This document shows positions 52,316 to 60,886 of a stretch of DNA of 64,000 nt, in pieces (position 1 is the first letter of the stretch; the number at the start of each line of letters is the position of its first letter). The notes under the pieces are model-generated. The model ran no database searches and was not told where the DNA came from. It saw nothing but the letters and a program-made list of their open reading frames with translations. Made by a program: the position numbers and the translations under genes. Source of the DNA: Acidimicrobiales bacterium (GTDB lineage: Bacteria > Actinomycetota > Acidimicrobiia > Acidimicrobiales > SZUA-35); the NCBI GenBank assembly GCA_013003535.1, contig JABDIY010000137.1:1-64000 (forward strand), in the 5' to 3' direction.

Positions 52316-53083
52316 ATGCCCAACGACGGCCCACCACCTCATACCACCCATACCCCAGCGGCCTGGATCACGCCCTCGGCACCCCCTCCCGCCAAGTCAC
52401 CAGTTCCACTAGGAACACTGCTCCAGAGTTCACCGCAACGCGGTGCATCAATAACTCCGTCGCCTGCTGGCCCCGACGCCATCACCGGCGGAAACCGACG
52501 AGCGGGGCAACGCCGCCGTTCGGCGTCAGAACGGCAGCCAACACCGGACACGTTGCGCATATCACTATGGGCTGATCCACTGTTGGCCGAGCACGGATAT
52601 CCCGCCACTGGGTTTTATGTGGAGCGATACTTCGGTCCGGTCGTGGGGCCAACATGCATCGTGCTGTACCGCACGCTCGCCCGCCGTTTGGAAGCCGACG
52701 TCGACGGTTTCAGCATCCTGACCGCCACTTTGGCCCGGTCGGTTGGGTGTTCATCAAAGAATGGCGCAGCCAGCCAATTCTGGAGGGCACTTCGCCGGGC
52801 CCACCGTTTCGGCCTCCTCCGGCAGCATGAAGACCAGATCTTTGTGCGGTCGGCGCTTGGGCTGATGTCCAATCGAATGGCACAACGCCTGCCGCTGGAA
52901 CTCCGACATGAGCACAGGGTGTGGGTGGAGTCTTTCCAACCAGGCGAGGCCACGGAGCTCCACACGTCAGGGATTGAGGAAAAGCCGCCCGAGGCCGCTA
53001 TCACCCTGTTACGGTCGGCGGCACGTGGTCTCTGTACGCCAGAAGAGCTTCGTTTGCTGGATCGGGAACGCCGTATTCTGTGA
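52316..53083 (+). CDS. conserved hypothetical protein with winged-helix-like core
   Basis: A 255-aa protein. Residues 1-80 are Pro/Ser/Thr-rich and look disordered; residues about 85-200 resemble actinobacterial winged-helix-type proteins, with ATGFYVERYFGPVVGPTCIV, GFSILTATLARSVGC as a possible recognition segment, and FWRALRRAHRFGLL. The C-terminus is basic. DNA binding is a guess from pattern only; I know no function. The start is ATG 52316, with GGAGA about 7 nt upstream; the longer track ORF crosses the previous gene. Confidence 0.65.
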   Translation: MPNDGPPPHTTHTPAAWITPSAPPPAKSPVPLGTLLQSSPQRGASITPSPAGPDAITGGNRRAGQRRRSASERQPTPDTLRISLWADPLLAEHGYPATGFYVERYFGPVVGPTCIVLYRTLARRLEADVDGFSILTATLARSVGCSSKNGAASQFWRALRRAHRFGLLRQHEDQIFVRSALGLMSNRMAQRLPLELRHEHRVWVESFQPGEATELHTSGIEEKPPEAAITLLRSAARGLCTPEELRLLDRERRIL

Positions 53084-53162
53084 TCCAACCTAGGCCGATG
53101 GGCCCTTGCCACGGGGCGTGATTACTCTCCCCAACAGCACTCTTCAATGCGATTGTTGTGGC

Positions 53163-54566
53163 ATGCATGCGGCGGAGCGAATTGGGGCGATACCTGTCCG
53201 ACCTCCCCCTGTATCCTCCTCGGCTAGCTCCACGAAGTGGGTAGTCGTCGGCGTCGACATGGTCATGGCGGCGTCGGGAATCGTGATCAGTCATGGGCTC
53301 GCCGATGCTGGTCCGCACGGCGTCGTGGCCTCTGCGGTGTTGCTCGTCTCCTGGGCGCTCTGGTTGACCCGGGCCCGTCTCTACAGCATTCGTTTCATCA
53401 CCCGGCGTTCCGAAGAGATTCGAAGGGTTATCGACGCCGGCATTCGGGCTGTTGGCACTATGGCACTTGTGGGCTTCCTCTTCCGTTGGGATGTGAGCCG
53501 AATCTGGGTTCTCCTGGCCATCACCGCCAGCACAGCGGCACTACTACTCGAGAGGGAGCTGCTACGGCGAGTCTTCAACGGTCGCCGCCGAAACGGTTCC
53601 ATGCGGCGCCCGATCCTGATCATCGGAGACAACGACGAAGGATCCGATCTTGCCCTGATGTTCGCGACCGATCCCAACCTCGGCTATCAGGTGTGCGGGA
53701 TGATCGCCACCACCAATCAGCCTGACCGGACCGAACTCGTCACGGACGTCTTCACCACGTTGGAACAAACGGGAGCCACCGGTGCCGTAATCGCCGCAAC
53801 GGCTCTTCCGTCCGACCATATGAACCGCCTCGTTCGAGATCTGCTCGATGCGGGCATTCACGTAGAACTCAGCTCGAGCCTTGCCGATATCGAACCGCAT
53901 CGACTCACGGTACGACCCCTTGGTCGCTATCCAGTGGTGTATGTAGAAGCCATCACACGACGAGGTTGGAGGGCCGGCGCCAAGCGCGGCTTTGATATCG
54001 CAGTTGCGCTTATTGGCCTTGTCCTTGCATCACCCATGCTCGTCCTGATCGCTTTGGCCATCCGGCTGGACTCACCAGGTCGGGTACTTTTTGCTCAGGA
54101 ACGAGTTGGCCGCAACGGTGTCCTGTTCAAGGTTCTCAAGTTCCGCACGATGGTGGCTGACGCCGAGCAGCAAAAGGTCACATTGCTGGATGCCAACGAG
54201 GGTGCCGGCCCTCTGTTCAAACTGAAGCACGACCCGCGGGTAACTCGGGTGGGCCACACGCTCCGAACCTTGTCGCTGGATGAGATTCCCCAGCTTTGGA
54301 ACGTCGTGCGCGGCGAGATGAGCCTGGTCGGTCCCCGACCTGCCCTCCCATCGGAGACAAAAGCATGGGACGACGACCTTTTCGGACGACTGCGTGTTCG
54401 ACCCGGTATCACCGGCATGTGGCAAGTTTCTGGACGGAGCGGAACGACCTTCGAGGAGTACACGCGCCTGGATTTGTTCTACGTTGACAACTGGTCGCTC
54501 GTGGTGGACCTTTCCATCCTCGTTCGCACCATCCCGGCGGTTTTGAAGAGCGACGGCGCCTACTAG
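53163..54566 (+). CDS. undecaprenyl-phosphate sugar-1-phosphate transferase (WbaP/WcaJ type)
   Basis: A 467-aa polyisoprenyl-phosphate hexose-1-phosphate transferase, the usual first step of a lipid-linked glycan. Four N-terminal membrane helices lie at about 20-130, then a CoA-binding-like domain (RRPILIIGDNDEGSDLALMF). The catalytic part has KRGFDIAVALIGLVLASPML, the re-entrant helix, FKVLKFRTMV, LRTLSLDEIPQLWNVVRGEM, SLVGPRP and RVRPGITGMWQVSGR. The start is uncertain: the track ORF begins at TTG 53106, and ATG 53163 is the first ATG in frame. The sugar is not predictable. Confidence 0.9.
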   Translation: MHAAERIGAIPVRPPPVSSSASSTKWVVVGVDMVMAASGIVISHGLADAGPHGVVASAVLLVSWALWLTRARLYSIRFITRRSEEIRRVIDAGIRAVGTMALVGFLFRWDVSRIWVLLAITASTAALLLERELLRRVFNGRRRNGSMRRPILIIGDNDEGSDLALMFATDPNLGYQVCGMIATTNQPDRTELVTDVFTTLEQTGATGAVIAATALPSDHMNRLVRDLLDAGIHVELSSSLADIEPHRLTVRPLGRYPVVYVEAITRRGWRAGAKRGFDIAVALIGLVLASPMLVLIALAIRLDSPGRVLFAQERVGRNGVLFKVLKFRTMVADAEQQKVTLLDANEGAGPLFKLKHDPRVTRVGHTLRTLSLDEIPQLWNVVRGEMSLVGPRPALPSETKAWDDDLFGRLRVRPGITGMWQVSGRSGTTFEEYTRLDLFYVDNWSLVVDLSILVRTIPAVLKSDGAY

Positions 54567-54623
54567 AAAGCCTGCCCTCTCCCGGGGCCAAGATCCTTTC
54601 ACGAGACCGCTCCACAGCACCGG

Positions 54624-54629
54624 TAACCT
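54624..54629 (+). promoter_or_regulatory. putative -10 box of leaderless pepA
   Basis: TAACCT ends exactly 7 nt before ATG 54637, favouring it over the GTG at 54631. Confidence 0.4.
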
Positions 54630-54636
54630 GGTGACC

Positions 54637-56079
54637 ATGGCTTCTCACGGTCCCGACCTCAAACTTGCCTCCTCAACCCCACGCGGTGCCACAGCAGTAG
54701 GTGTACTGGTCGACAGCGTTGATGCACTCTCCCCGGATCGAGCGCGCTACGCCGCCGTCCAAGGGTTTGAGGCCAAGGCAGGGCAAGCCATCGCCGTGGC
54801 GACCGAGAGCGGACCGCTCGAGGTCTTGGTGGGTATTGCAGGAACCGACGATTCCGACGAAATCGACGATCACCGCCTCGCCGGTGCGGCTTTTGCCCGA
54901 ACCGTTGCCCGCGAGAAATCAGTGGCCATGACCCTCCCAACTGAAGCTACTCCGGAGATCATTACCGCCCTGGTCGAAGGATTGGGGCTGGCGTCCTATA
55001 CCTACACGGCCCAGAAGGGATCGGGAACCAAGCCCGCACCCGCTCTCAATCGAATCACGGTTGTCGGCCGAGCAAAGGGGGCATCGGCCGCTTTTGCTGT
55101 CGGCCAGCAGATCGTGAGCGCCGTCGCGCTGGCCCGCGATCTCATAAACGAGCCTGGGGGTTCGCTTCTTCCCATGGAGTTCGTGAAGAAGGCTCGCTCA
55201 GTTGCGAATGGTTCCAGTCGACTGCGGGTAACCGTTTGGGACAAGGGGCGAATTGAAAAGGAACGCTTGGGCGGGCTTTTGGCCGTGAACAAGGGGTCGG
55301 TTCACCCCCCCGCACTCTTGATGATCAAGTACACGCCCGCCACCAAGAAACGGGGTGCGAAGAACCTCGCGCTCGTTGGCAAGGGAATCACATTCGATTC
55401 GGGAGGCCTGTCCATCAAAACGGGCTCAGGCATGATGACCATGAAGATCGACATGGCCGGTGGGGCGTCGGTCCTCGGTGCCATGACGTTGCTAGAGGCG
55501 ATGGGGTGTCCCAACTCGGTCACGGCGTATATCCCCCTCACCGACAATATGCCCAGCGGTGATGCCACCCGCCCCGGCGATGTGTTCACGGCCAGAAACG
55601 GCAAGACCGTCGAGGTGCTCAACACCGATGCCGAGGGACGCTTGGTCCTTGCTGATGCGCTGTCATTGGCGGCGGAGAAAAAGCCGGCAGCCATCGTGGA
55701 TATCGCCACCCTCACCGGGTCCGTCACGGCGGCACTAGGCCCGAAATTCACCGGGTTGATGGGCACCGACCAGGCGCTCATCGAAGCGTTGATTTCGGCC
55801 GCCAAGCAGACCGGGGAGAAGGTGTGGGCGCTCCCGCTGCCAGCTGAGTACCGCAAGGATCTTGATTCCGACGTTGCGGACCTGCGCAACATCGGCAAGA
55901 CGCCCTATGGAGGCGCACTCACCGCTGGCCTGTTCCTCAGCGAGTTTGTGGGTGATATACCGTGGGCTCACCTCGACCTCGGACTCGCCGCCATGTCCGA
56001 TAGTGATGACGGTGTGATCACCAAGGGCGGGACCGGTACCTGCACCCGCACTCTGGCTGCGTTCGCCACCAATTTCTAA
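54637..56079 (+). CDS. pepA: leucyl aminopeptidase (M17)
   Basis: A 480-aa cytosolic dinuclear-metal aminopeptidase that trims N-terminal residues. The catalytic C-terminal domain shows LVGKGITFDSGGLSIK, MKIDMAGGASVLGAM and the signature NTDAEGRLVLADAL, which carry the metal-binding Lys, Asp and Glu and the catalytic Lys and Arg; IVDIATLTGS and PYGGALTAGLFLSEFV follow. The N-terminal domain is weakly conserved, as usual. Start choice rests on the leaderless box. A strong hairpin follows the gene. Confidence 0.94.
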   Translation: MASHGPDLKLASSTPRGATAVGVLVDSVDALSPDRARYAAVQGFEAKAGQAIAVATESGPLEVLVGIAGTDDSDEIDDHRLAGAAFARTVAREKSVAMTLPTEATPEIITALVEGLGLASYTYTAQKGSGTKPAPALNRITVVGRAKGASAAFAVGQQIVSAVALARDLINEPGGSLLPMEFVKKARSVANGSSRLRVTVWDKGRIEKERLGGLLAVNKGSVHPPALLMIKYTPATKKRGAKNLALVGKGITFDSGGLSIKTGSGMMTMKIDMAGGASVLGAMTLLEAMGCPNSVTAYIPLTDNMPSGDATRPGDVFTARNGKTVEVLNTDAEGRLVLADALSLAAEKKPAAIVDIATLTGSVTAALGPKFTGLMGTDQALIEALISAAKQTGEKVWALPLPAEYRKDLDSDVADLRNIGKTPYGGALTAGLFLSEFVGDIPWAHLDLGLAAMSDSDDGVITKGGTGTCTRTLAAFATNF

Positions 56080-56100
56080 CCGTCCAATCCGCCCAACAGT

Positions 56101-56122
56101 TCCTGGGTCTGGGGACCCAGGA
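56101..56122 (+). terminator. terminator hairpin after pepA
   Basis: TCCTGGGTC and GACCCAGGA form a perfect 9-bp stem with a TGGG loop, 21 bp after the pepA stop. No T-run follows, as is common in high-G+C actinobacteria. Confidence 0.65.
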
Positions 56123-56164
56123 GCAGCGGTGACTTCACTCTCAAGCCGAAACGGGTTCGTGCCA

Positions 56165-56170
56165 TACCTT
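56165..56170 (+). promoter_or_regulatory. putative -10 box of leaderless propeller gene
   Basis: TACCTT ends exactly 7 nt before the ATG at 56178, with no ribosome site between. Confidence 0.45.
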
Positions 56171-56177
56171 CAGGCGT

Positions 56178-58907
56178 ATGCGGCAACACAAGCGACTCCT
56201 GCTCTTCATCGGCTTCCTAGGTGCGGCGATCCTCGTGGCGACGCCGGCCTTCGCCGAATTCTCGAGCACGCCCCAAACAACCTGGGGAGTCCAAACAAAG
56301 GGAGCGTCCAATACGATCGCCCAATGGGATGCTCTCACCTGGGCCGTGGATCAGGTTGACAGCACAATTTTCATCGGCGGCAACTACCTCGAAGTCACCA
56401 ACGGCGATCAGGTCCACAGCCAGCCTTACCTCGCAGCCTTTGATGCAGACACTGGACGGTGGCAATCCTGGTTTCGCCCTCAGGTTGGTGATGCCGTGTT
56501 CGCATTTCAGCCCACTCCGGACGGCGGCCTGTTGGTTGCCGGCGAGATCGGCGAATGGAACGGCCTGACCCGCGGCGCGCTCGTAAAGATCGACCCCAAG
56601 ACCGGCGATCTATGGCCCGGCTGGAACACCCGGGCCTATGGCGGATCCTCGGTAATCCGCGATCTCTCGCTCGAGGCCGACGGCTTCGTATACGCGGTTG
56701 GCAACTTCACCACCGTCACCTCGGGCAATGGCCCGATCCCTGCGGGCGGGGCCTTCCGATTCGATCCGATCACGGGCGCAATCGACACCAACTGGCTTCC
56801 ATCACTGGAGAACGGCACTGGCTGGGGCGTCTCCCGCTCCAAGACTCAAGCGGTAACGTACATCGCAGGCTTCTTCCAGAGCGTCAACGGCGATGCGACC
56901 GCCCGTGGGTTCGTTGGCATCGACGATGCTGGGTCGGTCACGGCCAATCGAGATGCCATTCCTTTCAATGGTTGTACAACCTGGAGCTACTGCTCTCAGC
57001 TCTACGACGTGGAGGCCACCGAGTTCGGCGGCTTGTGGGTTGCCGGGGTTGAACACGCCTTGTACGTGGTCGATGAGGGCGATGGTTCCCTCATCAAAAT
57101 GCACTACAGCGGATGTGATCCCACCAGGAACGCCGACTGCCTCCCCAACAACTGGTATGGCGGAGAGTTCCAAGAGCTCGAGCGGGTAGGCGACCGAGTC
57201 TATGCCACCTGTCATTGCTGGTATGACCTCTTCAGCGCTGATGAAGTAATGGCCCATACCCGGCCAGAAGACACGCCGAACACGGTGCACTCCACCGTAG
57301 ATGCACTCATGGCTTTCGACGTGGCGACCGCCGAACGGGTGGGTTCCTTCCGCCCGTATCTTACCGGGACCTCTGGCGGGTTCGGAATGCATGTGAACCC
57401 CGACGATGGATGTCTTTGGGCTACCGGCGGCTTCCAGTCCTACGGCCAGCCCGGCGGGCCTCAACCAGCAGCTCGCGACGTCGTTCGCATCTGCGATGAG
57501 GCCGGACCAGCACCGCACTCCACTCCGGTGGCCGCTCCGCCCACTCCCGAAGCGTGCTCGGTCAGCCTCGTCGATCCAGCCGATCCATCTCTCGGGGCAT
57601 CGGTTACGTGGACCAACGCCCCGACGTCGGTCGGCACGATCATCTATCGCTCGGTCGACGGAGGCGGGTCATACTGGCGAGGGCGCGTCGATCCTCCGCT
57701 GCCTTCTGAATTTGTAGAGGTTCCCGCGCTCAACTCCATCTCGAGCTATTCCGTGTTGCACGTCTATCCCGCCGGTCAGAGATCTGCGTCAACACCGTGT
57801 GGATTAGTGGATCTCACCCCTCAACTCGCACCCCCGTCGGCCTGCGCCGGGACCGTGGATAGCCAAGGGATCCCTAGCGTTTCCTGGGACCCCGGCAACG
57901 ACGCCACAGCGTTCATCATCCGACGCTCGGTTGACGGCGGACCGGCCTATTGGCGGGGCCGGACCGCTGAGACAACTTTCATCGATACCGCTCTGACACC
58001 CGGTCGAAACTATGACTACACCGTCACCGCTCAGGCCGCCGATGGGTCCACGGCCGGGCCTGTGCCCTGTGACCCCACGCTCACGGTGGAACCCCCAGAA
58101 CTGATTCCACCGAGCGCCTGCACGGCGACCATTGACCTGGACGGTCGCGCCGCCCTGTCGTGGGATGCCGGCAGTAATGCAGCAAGTTTCGTGATCCGTC
58201 GCTCCGTGGATGGCGGCACCGCATACTGGCGGGGCGCTACACCGACAACGAACTTCAGTGGTGCCATCTTGGAGATCGGTCGGACCTACGCCTACAGCGT
58301 GTCCGCCAAGGCGGCCGATGGAAACACAGCGCCACCGGTCCCATGCAACCCGACGCTCATCGTCGAGGTTCCCCAGCTTGGGCTGCTCACTTCATGCGAT
58401 GCAACACTTCTCGTAGACAACGTGGTCGCAGTGGGATGGCAGCAGGTGGAGAACGCCCAGCGTTACGTGGTTCGCCGGTCGGCCAACGACGGACCGTTCT
58501 ATTGGAGAGGCAGCGTCAACGCAGACGAGGCCCCAGATGCAGCGTTCTTCGATGCGCCCCTCAGCGACACTCGAACCTATGTCTATTCGGTGAGCGCCAT
58601 CGGTTTGGACGGCACTACGGCAACACCGGTTGAATGCGCTCCCTCACTGGCCGTCGTTCCTCCGCCCCTCCCTGTCATCACTACCTGTACCGTCTCACCG
58701 GACTACACGGTGAGCTGGACGGACCTGATCGCCTTCGACGTGGTGATCTACCGCTCGGTCGATGGCGGGCCCGACTACTGGCGAGGACGAGTCAGCTCAG
58801 GCTCATCATCCTTTGCTGATACGGGTTCCCCTACGGCCTCATACAGCTACTCCGTGGTAGTGGTCGCACCGGACGGGCGACGAGGTGATCCCGGAATCTG
58901 CACGTGA
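56178..58907 (+). CDS. secreted propeller protein with five Fn3-like YWRG repeats
   Basis: A 909-aa exported protein of unknown function. The signal peptide is RLLLFIGFLGAAILVATPAF followed by A. Residues about 40-440 are propeller-like, with FIGGNYLEVTNGD, AFDADTGRWQSWF and VYAVGNFTTVTSGNG patterns resembling DUF5122-type blades, and several Cys pairs. Residues about 455-909 contain five repeats of roughly 90 aa with the core SVDGGPAYWRG (near 490, 585, 674, 766 and 858; the fourth reads SANDGPFYWRG). Each ends with a Tyr-rich strand such as YDYTVTAQAADGSTAGPVPC. The repeats look like beta-sandwich surface modules. No anchor is seen. Confidence 0.82.
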   Translation: MRQHKRLLLFIGFLGAAILVATPAFAEFSSTPQTTWGVQTKGASNTIAQWDALTWAVDQVDSTIFIGGNYLEVTNGDQVHSQPYLAAFDADTGRWQSWFRPQVGDAVFAFQPTPDGGLLVAGEIGEWNGLTRGALVKIDPKTGDLWPGWNTRAYGGSSVIRDLSLEADGFVYAVGNFTTVTSGNGPIPAGGAFRFDPITGAIDTNWLPSLENGTGWGVSRSKTQAVTYIAGFFQSVNGDATARGFVGIDDAGSVTANRDAIPFNGCTTWSYCSQLYDVEATEFGGLWVAGVEHALYVVDEGDGSLIKMHYSGCDPTRNADCLPNNWYGGEFQELERVGDRVYATCHCWYDLFSADEVMAHTRPEDTPNTVHSTVDALMAFDVATAERVGSFRPYLTGTSGGFGMHVNPDDGCLWATGGFQSYGQPGGPQPAARDVVRICDEAGPAPHSTPVAAPPTPEACSVSLVDPADPSLGASVTWTNAPTSVGTIIYRSVDGGGSYWRGRVDPPLPSEFVEVPALNSISSYSVLHVYPAGQRSASTPCGLVDLTPQLAPPSACAGTVDSQGIPSVSWDPGNDATAFIIRRSVDGGPAYWRGRTAETTFIDTALTPGRNYDYTVTAQAADGSTAGPVPCDPTLTVEPPELIPPSACTATIDLDGRAALSWDAGSNAASFVIRRSVDGGTAYWRGATPTTNFSGAILEIGRTYAYSVSAKAADGNTAPPVPCNPTLIVEVPQLGLLTSCDATLLVDNVVAVGWQQVENAQRYVVRRSANDGPFYWRGSVNADEAPDAAFFDAPLSDTRTYVYSVSAIGLDGTTATPVECAPSLAVVPPPLPVITTCTVSPDYTVSWTDLIAFDVVIYRSVDGGPDYWRGRVSSGSSSFADTGSPTASYSYSVVVVAPDGRRGDPGICT

Positions 58908-59004
58908 GTTGCAGGTTCACCCAAGTGTCAGCTCAGGGCTAGCTGGACCGCTCACCACAGTGGGCGAGAACACCCCGTCCTCGCCGTGACCACCTCATTC
59001 GATG

Positions 59005-59010
59005 TAGTGT
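59005..59010 (+). promoter_or_regulatory. putative -10 box of leaderless ku
   Basis: TAGTGT ends exactly 7 nt before the ATG at 59018; no Shine-Dalgarno sequence is present. Confidence 0.45.
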
Positions 59011-59017
59011 CGTAGGT

Positions 59018-59947
59018 ATGCCCAGAGCTATTTGGAGTGGCGCGATCAGTTTCGGGCTCGTATCGATTCCGGTCAAGATGTACCCCGCGGTGAGCCCTAA
59101 GGCAGTGCGGTTCAACCAGTTGGACGGTCGCGACAATCAGCGCGTAAAGCAGAAGCGGGTGAATGCCAGCACCGGTGAAGAAGTTCCCTACGACGACATC
59201 GTCAAGGGGTACGAGATCATGAAGGACACCTATGTCGTCATTACCGATGACGATCTCAAGTCGCTGGCACCGAAGGCATCAAGGTCAATCGACATCGTGG
59301 AGTTCGTCGAGGAGGACGAAATCGACCCAGTGTTCTACCAGGCGTCCTATTATCTCGTCCCGGACGAACTGGCCCGGAAAAGCTATGCCCTCCTCACCGA
59401 GGCGATGGCCGAGGACGGACGTGTAGCGCTGGCCCGAGTGGTGATGCGTACCAAAGAGTATCTGGCAGCAATTCGTCCGACCGACGGCAAGTTGATGATG
59501 AACACCATGATGTACAGCGACGAGGTGGTGGACGCCGATGGGATACCCGGGTTTGAGGAACTCGACGACGTCAAGGTGACCGAGGCCGAACGGCTCATGG
59601 CGAAGACCCTCATCGAATCTCTGGCTGGTGGATTCAATCCCGACAAGTACGAAGACAGCTTTCGTAACGAAGTGCTGGACCTCATCGAGCGTAAGTCCAA
59701 AGGCGAGCTGGCAACTGCGGAGGTCCATGACGCCGATACCGACACAAATGTGGTCGATCTCATGGCGGCGCTAGAAGCCAGCGTTGCGGCAGCCAAGAAA
59801 GCCCGTAGTGGGCATCCTACGGGAGACGCATCCGGCGCAACCCCGGCAAAGCCAGCGAAGAAGGCAGCAAAGAAGCCTGCCAAGAAGGCGGCAGCGAAGA
59901 AGGCAGCGAAGAAAGCTCCGGCAAAGAAACGAGCGAAGTCTGCCTGA
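59018..59947 (+). CDS. ku: non-homologous end-joining protein Ku
   Basis: A 309-aa DNA-end-binding protein that forms a ring on double-strand breaks and recruits LigD. The family start RAIWSGAISFGLVSIPVKMY is intact; VPYDDIVKGYEI, DIVEFVEEDEIDPVFYQASY and ARVVMRTKEYLAAIRP follow in normal order. The core ends near residue 260, and the last 50 residues are a Lys/Ala/Pro-rich tail of AKKAAKKPAKKAA type, as in other actinobacterial Ku proteins, giving extra DNA contact. It is followed by, and slightly overlaps, the LigD polymerase gene. Confidence 0.96.
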   Translation: MPRAIWSGAISFGLVSIPVKMYPAVSPKAVRFNQLDGRDNQRVKQKRVNASTGEEVPYDDIVKGYEIMKDTYVVITDDDLKSLAPKASRSIDIVEFVEEDEIDPVFYQASYYLVPDELARKSYALLTEAMAEDGRVALARVVMRTKEYLAAIRPTDGKLMMNTMMYSDEVVDADGIPGFEELDDVKVTEAERLMAKTLIESLAGGFNPDKYEDSFRNEVLDLIERKSKGELATAEVHDADTDTNVVDLMAALEASVAAAKKARSGHPTGDASGATPAKPAKKAAKKPAKKAAAKKAAKKAPAKKRAKSA

Positions 59948-60866
59948 GTCCACCAAGGTCACCGTCGACGGTCGAATCCTGTCGCTGACCAATCTGGACA
60001 AGGTGCTGTACCCAGACGTCCACTTCACCAAGGGTGAAGTGATCAACTACTACTCACGGGTCGCAGCCGTGATGTTGCCGCACATCAGCGGCCGCTGTAT
60101 GACCCTGCGGCGCTGGCCAAACGGAGTCGATGGTGCCTCGTTCTTCGAGAAGCGCTGCCCAAAGCACCGCCCGGCTTGGGTGCCGGTGGCTGTAGGTCCC
60201 GGGAACGAGAGCAGTCGATCTCGTCAGCGAACCAACGATGACGACTCCCCAATCGAATACTGCAGAATCGAGGAACCGGCTTCGCTGGTTTGGACGGCGA
60301 ACCTGGCAGCACTGGAACTGCACGCCCCGATGGCTCGCGCCGAAGATCTGGCGACGCCGACACTGGTGGTATTCGATTTGGACCCGGGCGACCCTGCAAC
60401 GATCATCGAGTGTTGCCAACGGGCGCTGGAGATGAAGTCGATGCTCGATGCACTGGACCTTGCGGCATTCGCGAAAACCTCAGGCTCCAAGGGCCTCCAG
60501 GTCTACGTGCCGCTCAACACTCCCACTACCCACGACGCCTGCTCGGACTTCGCTCTGGGAATGGGGCACCTACTGATGAAACAGAACCCTGATGCCGTGA
60601 CGGTCACGATGACCAAAGCAGCCCGGCCAGGGAAGGTTTTCGTTGACTGGAGTCAAAACAGCCGACATAAAACGACAATCGCTCCATACTCACTGCGAGC
60701 CAAACCCACCCCCACGGTGTCAACGCCGGTCAGCTGGGACGAGGTCGCCGACTGTGCTGGCGGTGAGTACCTATCATTCACTGCGAGTGACGTTCTCGAA
60801 CGCATTGATGCCCTTGGTGACCTCTTCGCGCCCACTGCTCACCTCCAGCAAGAGTTACCAGTCTGA
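59940..60866 (+). CDS. ligD: stand-alone LigD-type NHEJ polymerase/primase domain
   Basis: About 308 aa, equal to the PE polymerase domain of LigD, which fills gaps with ribonucleotides at breaks. SLTNLDKVLYPDVHFTKGEV opens the fold; KRCPKHRPAWVP, the catalytic VVFDLDPGD, SGSKGLQVYVPL and KVFVDWSQNSRHKTTIAPYS follow. Ligase and phosphoesterase domains are absent. The start is unresolved: homology begins at about KVTVDGRILSL, but the frame has no ATG, GTG or TTG there. I use CTG 59940, which overlaps the Ku stop; GTG 60003 would cut conserved residues, and ATG 59784 would add a 52-residue Arg-rich extension inside ku. Confidence 0.85.
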   Translation: MPESTKVTVDGRILSLTNLDKVLYPDVHFTKGEVINYYSRVAAVMLPHISGRCMTLRRWPNGVDGASFFEKRCPKHRPAWVPVAVGPGNESSRSRQRTNDDDSPIEYCRIEEPASLVWTANLAALELHAPMARAEDLATPTLVVFDLDPGDPATIIECCQRALEMKSMLDALDLAAFAKTSGSKGLQVYVPLNTPTTHDACSDFALGMGHLLMKQNPDAVTVTMTKAARPGKVFVDWSQNSRHKTTIAPYSLRAKPTPTVSTPVSWDEVADCAGGEYLSFTASDVLERIDALGDLFAPTAHLQQELPV

Positions 60867-60886
60867 CTGATTGGGCAATCACACCG

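Noticed and set aside
59784-59939. Track start of the LigD ORF at ATG 59784
   Set aside because: It lies 164 bp inside ku and the added 52 residues are the out-of-frame reading of the Lys/Ala tail; kept only as an alternative in the findings.
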